In this document: positions 1 through 12,387 of the stretch, piece by piece
Position numbering within the stretch: position 1 is the first letter of the stretch
Layout of the letters: every line of letters begins with the position of its first letter
Assembly: GCA_024509875.1 (NCBI GenBank)
Contig: JAMPIV010003467.1
Coordinates: 434,001-498,000 of the forward strand
Source of the DNA: Oreohelix idahoensis
Taxonomy: Eukaryota > Mollusca > Gastropoda > Stylommatophora > Oreohelicidae
Reading direction: 5' to 3'
Length of the DNA stretch: 64,000 nucleotides
Notes under the pieces: generated by a model
What the model saw: only the letters and a program-made list of their open reading frames with translations
Databases searched by the model: none
Told to the model about the DNA's origin: nothing
Translations under genes and position numbers: made by a program

Positions 1-2589
1 TCTTTACACCTACCTCTAAAGTAACATTCCTGTTGTAGAATTAGAGACCTCTTCCAAGTGGTACTTCTTTCCTACTTATGTAATTAATTTGCATCCTTCA
101 CTCGGTTGCACAAATGAGGACTGGCCATTTTGCCTGTCCAAGGCTGTAGTAAACACACGATTGCGGAAGTCTTTCCATTGGCTAGTGTATCATACAATTT
201 CTACAATGTATGGCACGCGGTGTGGTCAGAGTTACTCAGAGTTATACAGATGACCACGTTGTGAAACAGACCAACTCACGACATCCACTGAATTCCGCAG
301 AACTAACTCAGAGGCTCTCCTCTAAGTATTATCGATCTAACTCTACTCTCTCCCCTCTACTTCAGTTCAGTGCCTTCTTGACGCTATCGGCTTCTTCTGG
401 GGCTCAGCTGCATTACCCTTCGTCTGGTACCTCCTCCCGTTAGCATTTAGAAAGTTATGATTTCCCTCTCTCCTCTCCAGAATAACTGATGAAGTGGCCC
501 TTGGTAAATATATATTTTTGCTTCTGGCTGTAGATCTAGCAATGATGATGGCATTCAATTCTTCACACACAAACGACGATTTAAACCGCTTCGGGTTATG
601 GCCTACTGCTTTATTGTGGCAGTATGTAAACAATACCAGGCAACGGGGCCTTTTCAGTATTCGACTGTACGAGCTAAGAGCTCCAATTTCTAGGCAATTC
701 CACGCTGAGTATATGTTTCCTCACGTCAGGAGAATTCCCAATGCTTCTACGTCTTGCAGACGTAACTAGGGGCGCCCGTTACTTTGCGCGTACCCCAGTT
801 TTTTTCTCAATTACACCGATGTCTCTTGCCTCCCTCTCCGAGAAGGCAAAGTCCGTTGCAGGCTTATGGACCTACAACGCCGTGAATCGCTGTAAAACAA
901 AATAACAACTTATGTACACCAATCCCCAAAATACGTAATTCAAACATATTAATAACCAAAGATTTACAAGCACCCCGCTTTCCCATACCATGATAAAACT
1001 GCACTCAATACAAGCCCTCATGCTCTACCCTATTTCTGCCCTCGGGTCAGACTTAACAGCTCACTCCTTCCCCTCTCTTTTTCACTGACAACAGGTTGTC
1101 ATTTAAGCTTTACACAGACGCGGACTGACCTGATTGCTTCTGAGGTCAGCTCGTGACCCAGTCAGTTACCCGTCACAAAACCGCTTTGCTGTATCCTGAT
1201 AAAAAACTTGTACTTAAATAATTCCCCAGCACTATTCTTATAATAAAAGGCAGCCCATTGAGGGTTATCAAAATAGCACAAATATCTACACACAACTGCA
1301 TACCCCATATCATAATACTAAACTCCCTTCACCACTCTTTTTTCACCGACAACAAACTTAAATACCCATGGCCACTTTAGTTAAACCAAACTTCCGAGTT
1401 CATATACTATTATCTTCAAAGTTATCATAACATAATCTGGTACTCTTAATATATTACACCATACTACACCAGCTGCAGGCCCTATAGAGATATTAATTAA
1501 TAATACCACCAAACCTTTTACACAGAACTACACTGGCTATACTTCGTATGATTACCACTGAAACTTACAATACACTGGCAGAAGTCAGGTAATTGATGGC
1601 AAACTACCGATACAATTAAATCCCGGCAGGAAGCTTACTCTGACTTGTTAAATTCCTGTAGCTAAAATGTCTACACGACTAATTTATTAAGACTTCGTAC
1701 ATACGCAGACTTTATCAGAATATCCACTAACCAGGCAGACTGAATTTATGTCTTTCACTATTCATGGCAATAATAATCTAGGACTTGGGAGCGCCGACTA
1801 ATAACTTGGCGCTGTATATATAGTGCCAATATTCTGATGCAAGACAGACGCGGTGAGTCATAGCTTCTAGAATTACCTCCCAAAACCGCTTCTACCCTAC
1901 TTTGACGTAATCTAATGACTGCTACATAAATTAAAAATCGAAACCAATCGTCAGAGCTTCCCGTTAAGCATCATAACATTATCTTAACATCTGACTAATC
2001 GTTAACCAAGCAACGATGAGTCATTCCACTTGCGGGAACGAAAAAGGGAGGGGGGGGGGAGATCAAAGAACGTAAATTCCCCACGAAGCCTGCTGCCCCG
2101 CTGAAAATTGTACTCAGTGTGACGTAAACTTATCTGACCGTCTATCAACAAGAATGACTCACTAGCCCACGCTCTCACTCAGGTAGAGGTTTACACCTAC
2201 CCCCGAAAAGAGTCAGGTTGGTGGGGTTGATCCTACAATTATCACTACTCTGACAAGAAATGAAAAAAAAAAAAATCAACAAATCCGAAAACCGGATAAA
2301 AATTAAAGAGAAAAGAAGCAACCATATAATAACCAAAAAGAACGGGCGGGTTGAAAATACAAATTACAGTCACTTTGCCACACTGTCGCACGAGCTGACT
2401 GAGTTCAAATCTTGGGATTGTCTATTATCTATCTCCGTTAAGTTTGTTTGCGTATTTTGCAATCATTTTATTGTTCATAGTCAATTTGCGCTGGAGATAG
2501 TTTGAGCAGAATGTATTCAGAATAATGTATCTTTTTTGAAATTTTCCAAATGTTCAAATTATAGTCCTTATTATTCCAGAAAACTGTAC
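1..2589. other. No gene recognised; AT-rich flank
   Basis: I see no supported gene here. Overlapping reading frames of up to 91 codons lie on both strands between 210 and 769, but none shows a motif, a plausible start context or compositional bias. A G10 run sits at 2050-2059, and an A-rich stretch near 2260 opens an 81-codon low-complexity frame that I do not accept as coding. Exons of a host gene cannot be excluded by eye. Confidence 0.55.
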
Positions 2590-2770
2590 GAAGGGCAGCC
2601 ATTACGTGCTGTCTGCGTTCCTCACAATTTGGCCGCATTTGCAGCAGACGTTCGGCGATTCTTTTATCAGTATCATACGTATCAGTAGGTCATACCTTTA
2701 GCTTGTTGAATAGATGGGAACTCAGTCTGTTCTGTTGTAGCCTCTACGGAGTCTGAAGATTGTCACGTTC
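2590..2770 (+). repeat. Dispersed repeat R1, copy 1
   Basis: This stretch aligns, with many substitutions, to two pieces elsewhere: 29395-29464 and 43880-43975. Those two pieces flank the large Ty3/gypsy composite and join up once it is removed. Shared landmarks are a 'cctca...gcacatttgca' block and a 'ctgttgtagcct' block. No coding potential or structural hallmark is visible, so the family is unassigned. Confidence 0.5.
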
Positions 2771-2787
2771 ACTTCTGTTGTCGCATC

Positions 2788-3035
2788 ATTTCCCTTCGCG
2801 CTCCTTATGGAGCACGGAGCTACCACTGTAGCTGGTGTCCTTGCAGAAGCGTATACCAAACATTCACATGCTCTTGCAGCAATGGGTTCTGTGGCAATTT
2901 CTTTTACACGATGAAGTTGCCAGCCCCATGCACAACCGCATATTAGTGGCCTTGTACGACATGCTTGTTGTGCAGTCCTATTCTTTCTTTATCTTTTCAG
3001 AGACCCCCGGGAACTAGACGGGGCGAGCCACATAC
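2788..3035 (+). repeat. Dispersed repeat R2, copy 1
   Basis: It aligns in direct orientation to 22644-22880. Matching blocks include the 'gcaatttcttttacacgatgaa' and 'gcgatttgttttacatgataaa' segments and the 'cccccgagac' end. It follows R1 closely, so R1 and R2 may be parts of one longer old element. No coding capacity is visible. Confidence 0.5.
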
Positions 3036-3040
3036 GCAAC

Positions 3041-3099
3041 GGTAAAAATAATTTAACGTGAAGAAGAAATGGTACAAATAATTTAACGTAAAGAAGAAT
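3041..3099 (+). repeat. Two 30-bp tandem units
   Basis: Two adjacent units of 30 bp begin at 3041 and 3071 and share the core 'aataatttaacgt' followed by 'aagaagaa'. It is a small local duplication directly upstream of a larger tandem array. Confidence 0.75.
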
Positions 3100-3140
3100 A
3101 ACTCTGGCATCGAACATTGTGCCCGTCACTACTTCCAGAT

Positions 3141-3525
3141 GTAAGACTTTGACAGACGTACATGAAATTATTAATGCCATTTAGTAAAGACAAAGTTTAC
3201 ATCGCAGACGTATATGAAATTATTAATACCATTTAGTAAAGGCAACGTTTACATCGCAGGCGTACATGAAATTAGTAATGCCATTTAGTAAAGGCAATTT
3301 TTATATCGCAGACGTACATGAAATGATTAATACCATTTAGTAAAGGCAACGTTTACATCGCAGACGTACATGAAATTATGCCATTTAGTAAAGGCAACTT
3401 TTACATTGCGAACGTACATGAATCATTAAAACCATTTAGTAAATAAAACTTTTACATCGCAAACGTACATGAAATTATTAATGCCACTTAGTAAAGGCAA
3501 CTTTTACATTTGTGACGAAATGTCT
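3141..3525 (+). repeat. Tandem array, about 52-bp unit, seven-plus copies
   Basis: The shared core 'acgtacatgaaatt' recurs with its ATG at 3162, 3214, 3266, 3318, 3370, 3418, 3469 and, degenerate, 3520. The steps are 52, 52, 52, 52, 48, 51 and 51. Each unit continues with 'ccatttagtaaaggcaac' and 'ttttacatcgc'. Units abut without spacers, so this is a minisatellite and not a spaced array. Divergence rises toward the right end. Confidence 0.9.
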
Positions 3526-5094
3526 GTCCCTGTCCTTTTGTGTGATCTCTCACACCTTCAGCCCTCCGGCAGTAAACTGCTTTTCTTCATATTTCTTGAT
3601 TATTCACTTGTTATTTGGCATTTCATGTTGCCCTTTCATACATTTTACTCTTTTTGCTGGACATATCATGGGGAAAGTCTCTAACACGCCACTCCCCTAT
3701 GGCAGTATTTGCTACGGGAGTAACTCTTATCTTATTATGTCGCATTCACGCTTCACGAAGACAAGTTAAGTTACGCCAGGTCAGCGACAATATTTTATCG
3801 CATAATCTGTCTGACCATCTTTTCAGGCGACGGTGCTTGTTATCCAAGCTCGTGATGGGCAGGAGTGCTGAATAGAACCAGATTTGTTTGTCTGGCGAAA
3901 CACAGGTGAGTAGCGACCATCCCTGAGTCGTTACGCCAGGAAAACACGGTAACAATATTGTGATGGGAAGAGGTGCGGCCGGAGGTCTTAAGTAACGATA
4001 TGACATGACTGTTGTAAGAGGCCACGCGTGTATATTAAATTTAATATTTTTCAAATACGCGTGGGATGCGTAATGATAAACAAACCAACCCCTAGAGAGC
4101 GATTGGTTCGCCAAAATCTACAATGAATTTGATTGGAACATTCAGCGGAAACACCGCTGGATTTGAACTGGAAACAGTACAATATAATGTAGTGAAATCC
4201 CAGACACAGAGCACACACAGAGAGATCGCATTGTACAGCAAACAACTCCCAAGAAGGCAGTGAGATATTTCATGCTTATACGTGACAGTTCAACGTATTT
4301 TGGCAACTCTGAAAACTTAACAGTAAACCCGCATATTTAAATACAAGACTGAAAACTTTAAGGGACGAGGACTTTAATATAACAAGACTGGAAACCTAAG
4401 AATCAGATTCACCAGTCATAAGAGGACTTTAACTCAAGTTTTCCCAGGTATTGATTTCGCAGAGACACTCGTCGTCAGAAGAATTAACTCTAATTTCCCA
4501 GTCGTAAGAGAAATTTAACTCAAGTTTTCCCAGCAAGTGATTTCGCAGAGACACCCGCCGTCAGAGGAATTAACTCTAATTTCCCAGACCAAAGTGATTC
4601 GAACAGCATCTAAACTAAGTGCTGTGTGCCCATTCTAATCTGTGCAGGAGATTGTGTATACCCATTATTTGGGTTCGTGGTTACAAGGCATCAGACGATT
4701 TGTGGTACTAACTCAGCTAGTGTGAGAGAAAATCATCCGCTATAACCGCCGACAGTGGAAGAGAGTGTGGAGAAGGCTTTCGTCTTCACAGAATTGACGA
4801 ACCACAGCTGCAGGACTCACTCATACAAGCTAAGTGCCAACTAAAAGGCACCAGCAAAAAAGGGACAATTCCAATTCAACTTTAAGTATATAGTTAAATT
4901 TCCACCTACGTCTCAATGATGAGAACGGTTATAACTATCAAAATTCCACTAATCTTTCCATATTTATTTTAAATTGTTAAAGGCTATTTTACTGTTAAAT
5001 GTGTTACCTGTTGTTTTAAAACAAAACAATAATAGTTGATTCAGTTATATGTATGAAAGCAAACGTATGAGGCAAAATAGTTAATCTATATATA
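3526..5094. other. No gene recognised
   Basis: Short frames on both strands between 3512 and 4245 overlap each other and show no motif. The only structure I see is the 86-bp tandem duplication at 4431-4590. The Tc1-like insertion at 5095 interrupts AT-rich sequence. Confidence 0.5.
4431..4590 (+). repeat. 86-bp tandem duplication
   Basis: Two units begin with 'aactcaagttttcccag' at 4431 and 4517. Both continue through 'atttcgcagagacac' and 'gaattaactctaatttccca' with few differences. Confidence 0.85.
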
Positions 5095-6633
5095 CCTGTC
5101 ACAAAAAGTAGGGGATATTTTAAGATGGTATGTATTATTTTACAAAAGAGTGGATTTCGTATTTTAATGGTTGTATGGACATATCGAGCACGCTCTTCTC
5201 CACTCTCACGTGCAATATCATGTTGACCTGGTGACTAGTGATGAGTAAGCCAATCCCAAGAACAGAGGTGGGGCCCATCCGTAAAGTTCACATATTATTC
5301 TTTTTCACAAAAATGCGTGTATCTCGGGTTTGATGAACACTTCTCACCATGGACAGGTATAAATAGACTCTGCAACAGATACAATTTCTTTTTTTCGTCA
5401 TGGAACGGTTGACAGAACAGCAAAGATGGATAGGCATAGGCATGTTGCAAACCAGAAGTCGGCAAGTGGATGTTGCTCGGAACCTCAATGCTTCACAGTC
5501 AGTTGTCAGCAGACTGTGGAACAGGTATCAAAATTTCCGCACAGTGGCTGATCTGCCTCGGGCTGGCTGCCCAAGAGTCACTACACGCCGCCAAGATCAA
5601 CTTCTTGTTACTCAGGCCCTCAGAACTCGGACTCTAAATGCTACTCAACTTCAGCAACACCTTCAACAGACCACTGGGATCCGGGTCTCAACACAGACAG
5701 TACGAAACCGTTTGCACCAAGTGCAACTGGCCTCACGCAGACTGTTTGTAGCTTTGCCCATGTCACCACAACACAGGCGAGCAAGAATGGATTGGTGCCA
5801 ACGTCATCATCGGTGGACCAATCAACAGTGGGCATCAGTGATGTTTTCTGATAAGTCCCGTTTCGTTTTGGATTTTCGTGATCGTCGAATACGTGTTTGG
5901 CGACGGTAAGGTGAGCGTTACCAGCTTCCTGCAACTGTTGGCCACAACCTTTATGGAGGTGGCAGTGTAATGGTGTGGGCAGGCATCTGTAGGAATGACA
6001 GGACCGACCTTCACATATGCCAGGTCAATATCACAGGCTCTAATACCGTGACAACATCATCGAGCCTATCGTTGTGCCATTTGCTCAAAGGCACGGATCA
6101 GATTTCATCTTCCAGGATGACAATGCACGTTCTCACCGTGCTCGCGTCGTCCAAGATCACCTTCAGATGCAGAATATCCGAACGTTACCGTGGCCGCCGA
6201 TGTCCCCCGACCTGTCTCCTATTGAGCATTTGTGGGACCTCCTGAATAGACGCGTCCAACAACGTCCAGTCGCTCCAAAGACTCTTCAGCAGTTAGCCCA
6301 GGCCCTTCAGCAGGAGTGGCAGAGAATTCCTCAAGACAACATCAGAAGGCTTATTTGCAGTATGAGACGTCGTTGCAATGCATGTTTAGCGGCAAACGGG
6401 GGCCCTACACGTTTTTAGAAATATTGGAATATTTTTATGAAAATGAAGTACCTACCCCGCCTTGGTTGCCAGTGCGACTAAAATCACGTGAGTAAAGCCA
6501 TAACACTTCTTATACCGCAAATGTCTTGTTATGATGCTCAAGTTTACTTGTACGAAGGAATAAATGAACTAATTTGAAATATATTGTCTTTGGATAACTT
6601 TTAAATTCAATATCACCTACTTTTTGTGACAGG
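5095..6633 (+). mobile_element. Tc1-like DNA transposon with intact TIRs
   Basis: Inverted ends lie at 5095-5119 and 6609-6633: 'cctgtcacaaaaagtagg' at the left, with its reverse complement at the right and one mismatch visible across 25 bp. TA dinucleotides flank both ends (5093-5094 and 6634-6635), as expected for the TA duplication of the Tc1/mariner superfamily. The 1,539-bp length is typical. The transposase inside is broken, so mobilisation would need protein from elsewhere. Confidence 0.93.
5400..6418 (+). pseudogene. Tc1-like transposase (DD34E), broken
   Basis: The gene would encode a Tc1-family transposase that binds the element ends and catalyses cut-and-paste movement into TA sites. 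The N-terminus, from the ATG at 5400, is a paired helix-turn-helix DNA-binding region with 'RNLNASQSVVSRLW'. The catalytic triad is visible: D in 'FSDKSRF', D in 'FQDDNARSH' and E in 'SPIEHLWD', with 34 residues between the last two. Two lesions are seen. An in-frame TAA at 5907-5909 follows 'RVWRR', and a frame change near 6045-6055 moves reading from 'VNITGS' to 'YRDNIIEP'. The remainder stays open to the stop at 6416-6418. The length is close to the usual 340 residues. The family call is secure; activity is unlikely. Confidence 0.93.
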
Positions 6634-6699
6634 TATATAAATACTTGGACCTATATTTACACTAAACAGAGCTATACCTTTTAAGAAGGATTTCGTTGG

Positions 6700-6985
6700 A
6701 TTACACCAACTGGGTGCTTGAACGGGCTAAACCATTGCTTAAATCCTTCACAAAAGGCGACGGATCAGATATAATGCGTTAACAATTGTTCAGCACAATG
6801 CAACATTGTTCGTGACTTCTGGGAATATCTTGTGAAGGTAGAAGTATTATTAACCTTCTATGTACATCTCCGCCAAGAGTAATCTTGCGTGCAAGTAGAT
6901 ACCTTGGACGCCAATATTAAATACTCTTGAGTTTTGGTCACTGTTGGAACACTACTGCAAAGCAGGGGAGGCAATCCGTGACAAC
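6700..6985 (+). repeat. Dispersed repeat R3, copy 1
   Basis: It aligns in direct orientation to 22268-22556. Shared blocks include 'cttcacaaaaggcga', 'aaggtagaag', 'gccaagagtaatcttg' and a closing 'ccgtga'. The copies differ at many positions. No ORF, TSD or terminal structure is evident, so the class is unknown. Confidence 0.6.
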
Positions 6986-7286
6986 ATTGTGGACGTACGT
7001 TGCTTTATTTTATTGTTTTATTTCAGCAATTAATAATATAATGCACTAACTATATCGTCTGTTTTCTGTCTAAAGTTCTAAAGCTGTTTTTATTATATGA
7101 AAGCTAGCTTAGTGCACTCGGCTTTTCTGAGGGTTCAAATCATCATCATCATTTCCTTGTTCACGTTTTAAGGAATATTTACTCACACCAACAGCTAGTC
7201 CACTTGCAATAACCTTGCCCCAAACCATTCTTGAACTTGAAACTGGCAATCTTTACTAGTAATATTTCATTTGTACATGCGGAGAT

Positions 7287-7559
7287 CGGTAGCTCAGTGG
7301 TTAGTGCACTGGCTTCCTAGCTCGGCGGTCCAATGGTTCGATCCCCAGTTGAGATTATATTTTTTAGACCGCAAACGGTTTCGGGGTCGACCAAGCCTCA
7401 TGAACTGGGTACCCGAGCAACTCTGGGAAGGTTAAGGCGTCCGGCGTGATACTGACCACACCACCCCTAATGCGACGATGGTCAAGAAAATATGGGCCTA
7501 ACTCCATATTCCCAATATGCCTCAATGGGCGTGTAACGGGATCCTTTACCGGCCCCTTT
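7287..7559 (+). mobile_element. tRNA-derived SINE, copy 1 (full length)
   Basis: The head carries RNA polymerase III promoter boxes: an A box in 'tagctcagtggttagtgc' and a B box 'ggttcgatccc'. The body matches four other copies in this window and ends 'gggatcctttacc'. A 13-bp target-site duplication with one mismatch flanks it at 7274-7286 and 7560-7572. It resembles a tRNA only in the first 75 bases or so and is not a tRNA gene. Confidence 0.88.
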
Positions 7560-7572
7560 TACATGAGGAGAT

Positions 7573-8397
7573 GAAGGAACTTTTATATTAAAAAAGGATC
7601 GAACAGAAAATGTGATCAATGATAATTGGCGATCGTAATAGTATTGGCTGCTTATAATAATTCACAGGTGATGCATATCAATATTTGCTATCACTTTCTC
7701 TCGTCCCTATATCAGCTGCGTACTTGGCTGATCAACGATTCTTGATTTTGTATAACAACAAAGTAAAGCCGACTATTTTTGAGATACTGAACTTTAAATG
7801 TTGTATCTAAAGAAAGTAACAATTGTTTTCAGAATTTTACATTATTTGAAATAAATCAAAATTTTGATAAGATATAAAAAATTGAATCTCACAAAAAGTT
7901 TTATTGTCATATGGACAAGATTTGTGCCAAATGTCATAGTTATTGACCTAAAAATGTGCAAGTTATAAGAACATTAGTAACATAAAACAAGGTTCTGAGA
8001 AAATATTGATTTTCGTCGTAGGAAAAGTAGAATTTCTGAAGCAAATACTATTTACAAAATCAAAAAAATACCACCTTAAAATGTGTCCTGACAAATAATT
8101 TTCACAGATTTAGATTCAGGGGAATATCAATTATCAGAATATAGACTAATCCCAATTTTCATTTTTATGCTGTTTGGACTTAAAATGCCCTGTAGCTCCA
8201 CCACTTAACCAATGGGATGGGCCTGTCCAGGAAAGGTGCTGAGGAAATACAATGGCGTTGTGAGGTGTTGAGATTTATCTCAGCTGCTTCCTCTCTAACT
8301 TCTGTTTTAAAGTTTAGAATCAAGCTATAGCGTTTCCTTTGTGTGTATGTTTGTATGAAACGAAACTGCAGCCAGTGTCACCTTTAATATCTGCAAG
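7573..8397. other. No gene recognised
   Basis: AT-rich sequence with several long A/T runs. No frame, motif or repeat unit is recognised. Confidence 0.5.
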
Positions 8398-8409
8398 GAG
8401 CCCACTCAA

Positions 8410-8678
8410 GGAGCGATAGGAAAAGGATCCCGTTACACGCCCATTGAGGCATATTGGGAATATGGTGTTAGGCCCATATTTTCTTGACACTAAGGGTGAT
8501 GTGATCAGCATCACGCTGGCAGCCTTAACCTTCCCAGAGTTGCTCTGGTACCCATTTAGGGCTGGGTCGACCCAGGAGCCGTTTGCGGCCTAAAAAAATC
8601 CCACCTCATCTGGGGATCGAACCATAGACCACTGAGCTAGGAAGCCAGTGCACTAACCACTATGCTACCGCGGCCCCC
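8410..8678 (-). mobile_element. tRNA-derived SINE, copy 2 (full length)
   Basis: Minus-strand copy of the SINE family. Its tRNA-like head, near 8678, begins 'ggccgcggtagcatagtgg'; the B box 'ggttcgatcccc' follows, and the tail near 8410 contains 'gggatcctttt'. A perfect 12-bp duplication 'gagcccactcaa' flanks it at 8398-8409 and 8679-8690. Confidence 0.93.
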
Positions 8679-8690
8679 GAGCCCACTCAA

Positions 8691-11202
8691 ATGTATATAT
8701 AATACTCTAGGCTCACAAGCAGACAGGTTACTGTCACACACTGAAGAATAATTATGTATTCACAGTTACAAACTCAAGCAACATGTTAAACCTCTGAGTT
8801 TTAATTCACTTCTCTTCTTCCACTGCGGTCGTCTATTCTTGATCACAACTAACAAAGTTCTGATCTTTCTAACTATCATGGGACTCTCTATCCATTGACA
8901 CATTATATGATCTATACATTTATCTACTTTCGTACCTTGTATGTAAGTAATTTTTTTGCTCACAAAACATAAATTATGTAATCAATCTCACTGTGTCTTG
9001 CAATGCAACAGAACTTTGAAAATTAATTCTTTCCTCAAGTGTTTTCAGCTGTCACTGAACGTTGTTAACTCAGCTCGTTGGTTCTGAAAGTGTACAATAA
9101 TTTCTGCTCAGTAATAGATAAGCTAAAAACTATCACAAAACTATCACAGAACGAATAAAAAGTTTGACAACTTTCACACGTCTTTTGATTCATGTGGAAA
9201 TTTCACCATTCTCTTACCTAGGCTACCATATAACTATCACAGATATTTACTTATTTCATTTTGTCTTCTAGTCACCACATGTATTACTTCTGACACCCTG
9301 TCACCGAAGAAGACTTTATGATCGTAAAGTTATCATTACTCTAGTTTGCTAAGATAACTATATCCCTATGCTGTTTAGTTATGACAACTGTTGTTTTTCA
9401 TCCCGTGTGATTTCCGTTAGTCTCTAAAGGGAGTAGAAAAGTACTACTAGTCCCACTATTCAACTTGTAAAAGTCGCCATGGGTCCAGAAATCTCATCAT
9501 GTATAACAACATGCTGCAGAAATCACCACTGTAAGAGAACAGGAAGAGTCGAGGAGCTGGATTCCTGCATCGGGTGTAACTATTTCGCAGGTACTATTCT
9601 CCATAAGAAAACAAAGACATTCATTCAATGCTGTTTTTCACAAGTTCTTTACCAAAATGTGTTTAGCATCAGCGCGCTCTGTTTTGTCCATTAATGTTCT
9701 TAGGTTAACATTTCAGTAATTTGATGCTGGACGTGTCAGTCATGGCCTGTCAGGTCGCGAAGGGGCATAACCATTCAAAAGAAACTTTCCTAGTTCTCTG
9801 TCCTATGCCATACTCTCAAGGTCTTTCAAATTATTTATTCCTTTCAAGACAGAAATATGTTCGAAGCAAACTCTGGATAAAGAGACATATTAAGTAAAAC
9901 CATCGATAGACTTACTCCGCCCAGCTCTTCCCTTCCTTGGATCATCTGCATTTCTTAATACCTTTTGGCATACTTTTTATCTTGTAACTAACCTTCAGTC
10001 ATTTCTTCCCGTGAGCATATTCCATCGACTACAGCTTCCAGGTGTATCTTTTTCTAGGAATTATTATCAAATCTGCTCTTGCAATTTACACGATCATCAG
10101 AGTTTACAGTGAGAAACCGACAGTTACCGCGTTATCTCCCTAGTACGACTTGACTAATCAATAATTTTATTTTATGAGCCCCTTCGATGAAGTTGCTAAT
10201 GGACATTTCTGCCTCATGTTAATTAAATGAATCATTAATTCATGACCCCCGTGTATTGCCGGGGCTCGAAAGGAGAGAAAGGAATAGTAAAAATGTAGCC
10301 TAACATGCATGTCGTGAAAAGCGACTAAGTAGGGTTTTGTATGTGGCTGGCTACACCATCATGTAAAAACATTAAGTCACAATACTTCAACAACCAATAG
10401 GGAAAATGCAACTGGAGCTTTCATTGCATTGGCAGATATATGGAGATCGCATTGGTAAATATATGGAGATCATGAGAAATCAAGTCCAACACAAAGGTCA
10501 GAATCTTCAACTCAAATGTCCTATCAGTCTTATTAGATGGCCCTGGGCCGAAGGGCGAGAGCCCAAGTGCCGCTGGATCAATTAGATGGCCCTGAAACAT
10601 GGAGCATTACAAAAGCAGCAACTAAGAAGCTAAAGACGTTCATAAATGGGTGTTTGCTTAGAATATGAGGATTGAAATGGTACAGCAAGGTCACCAGCAT
10701 GGAGCGGATGACAATAAACCAGACAAGTAGCACTAGCGCAAGCGATAAGAAGAGGACCGTGACAAGTCTAATCTTCGATCACTACATATTCCTGTGACCT
10801 ACTTCAACTTTCTCCTGCGCCCACCATTTTCTTTCTTCTTACCTACTCCATTAGTTTTGCTCTCATCGAATAAGGTTATCTTATCATATCTTGCCACTCC
10901 CTATGGATACCTGACCGCTTGATCTGTTTTGCAGCCACCTTCGATAGTTGTTTGTTTAATCGCTAACCAGACGGATTAGAAGTCTACATTCAGCGACGTT
11001 CTTATTGTTAGCCCAGACTTTTTTTTATCAGGGAAGGTAGATAATAACCGTTGAAACTACACCGATTACACTGAGAGGTCGGAACATGTCAATTTTGTTA
11101 AATATTAAAGCTCTGAAAGTTAAGTAACACGTCCAGCAGATTGATTTCGTTGTAATAATCGACTACGAGAATGTAACATCTTGGAGGTGATTATCAGCGA
11201 TA
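8691..11202. other. No gene recognised
   Basis: I find no supported gene in this 2.5 kb. A 71-codon frame at 9479-9694 has several cysteines but no recognisable domain. The sequence has no tandem array or terminal repeat that I can see. Small exons cannot be ruled out. Confidence 0.5.
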
Positions 11203-11215
11203 GATCTGTTATGTA

Positions 11216-11336
11216 AAAAAGGTAATGGCAAAGGATCCCGTTTCGTGCCCATTGAGGCATATTGGGAATATAGTGTTAGGCCCATAATTTCTTGACCATC
11301 GGCACACTAGGGGCGATGTGGTCAGCATCACGCCGG
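11216..11336 (-). mobile_element. 5'-truncated SINE, copy 3
   Basis: Only the distal part of the SINE body is present, from the 'ggcgtgatgctgacc'-type block to the 'gggatcctttgcc' tail. The tRNA-like head is missing. A perfect 13-bp duplication 'gatctgttatgta' lies at 11203-11215 and 11337-11349. The truncation is therefore original to the insertion, as expected for LINE-driven target-primed reverse transcription. Confidence 0.92.
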
Positions 11337-11349
11337 GATCTGTTATGTA

Positions 11350-11924
11350 GTGAGTTGTTAATCATGATAAACAACAACGGAAGTGGCAAGATCGTAAACG
11401 GTCTTGAAGGACAGTCAGATTAGTTTGAAAATCACATATAAACGCAATATCTTATGTGTCATACAGTAATGAGGGTGGGGGGAAACCCTTACCAAAACCA
11501 GGCATTTATTTTTGGTTGGTTTGGCATGAAAATGCTAAGATAAATTACTTCTGATTGGAACTTTCCTCAACGAAGCAAAATGTGGGTTTGGGCAAACATT
11601 TCGCTTACAGCGTTGTAAGACTTCTTCACTAACTTCCAATTTTGTCAAGGCGAGATCACAGACAGCCAAAATAAGAGCTCGTAATGAGGCACTCTATAGG
11701 ACCTGTCATAGGATTAGGAGAAGCAGCTAAAATTAGAGAGCCTAAAACTTCCAAAAAAATACTGAAAGCCCAAGGCGAAGACACTATCTGCAAGCAAGGT
11801 TACAAATCGTAATTAAAAGGTTATCTAAGAGTGGTGGAAGACGTCAGACTATATGTTGGAGATGAGGTCATGTGTTTACATTTTGAAATGATATTTTAAA
11901 ATATGGGTGATAGGGAGGTGTGTG
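11350..11924. other. No gene recognised
   Basis: No gene, motif or repeat unit recognised between the truncated SINE and the tandem duplication at 11925. Confidence 0.5.
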
Positions 11925-12235
11925 TGTCAGAAATTATGGTTTTCAAAATGTGCATGGGCCGATATTAACGGGCTTAGAATTTATAGTAAGGGGCGATAAA
12001 TTCTTGACTTGTTGTTTTATAGGTGAAAGGCGATAACTCCTTAATCGCTTCCCTTGAGGAAAAAATTGTATTTTAGCTAAAAGGACATTCACATGTCAGA
12101 GATTCCGGTTTCATAAATTTGCATAAGCGCATTTAGCGGGCTTGAAGTTTGCGTTAAAAAACGATAAAACTATGGCTTGTTGATTTGGAAGCAAAGGGCG
12201 ATAAATATAATTACGTCCCTTGTGGGATAAACTGA
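11925..12235 (+). repeat. Diverged tandem duplication, about 169-bp step
   Basis: Two units start with 'tgtcaga' at 11925 and 12094. They share in order 'cgggctt', 'cgataaa', 'cttgttg' and 'ggcgataa' blocks at matching spacing, with substantial divergence. No ORF spans them. Confidence 0.65.
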
Positions 12236-12387
12236 GTTTGGTTAATGCGAACCTTAATAACACATAAGGAAGGGAAACCCGAGGCCTGTAAACAGTAAAT
12301 TAATATTAGATAAACATAAAGGTGTGTTTTCAGGCACTCGTAAGAAATAAAGAAGTAGAACTCTTAGACAACAGAAAAACAACAGAC

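Noticed and set aside
3141..3525. Possible CRISPR-like array
   Set aside because: Units abut directly with no unique spacers, and the context is a eukaryotic genome.
7287..7362. Apparent tRNA genes at SINE heads
   Set aside because: A and B boxes are present but each continues into the same SINE body with flanking target duplications, so they are retroposed copies.
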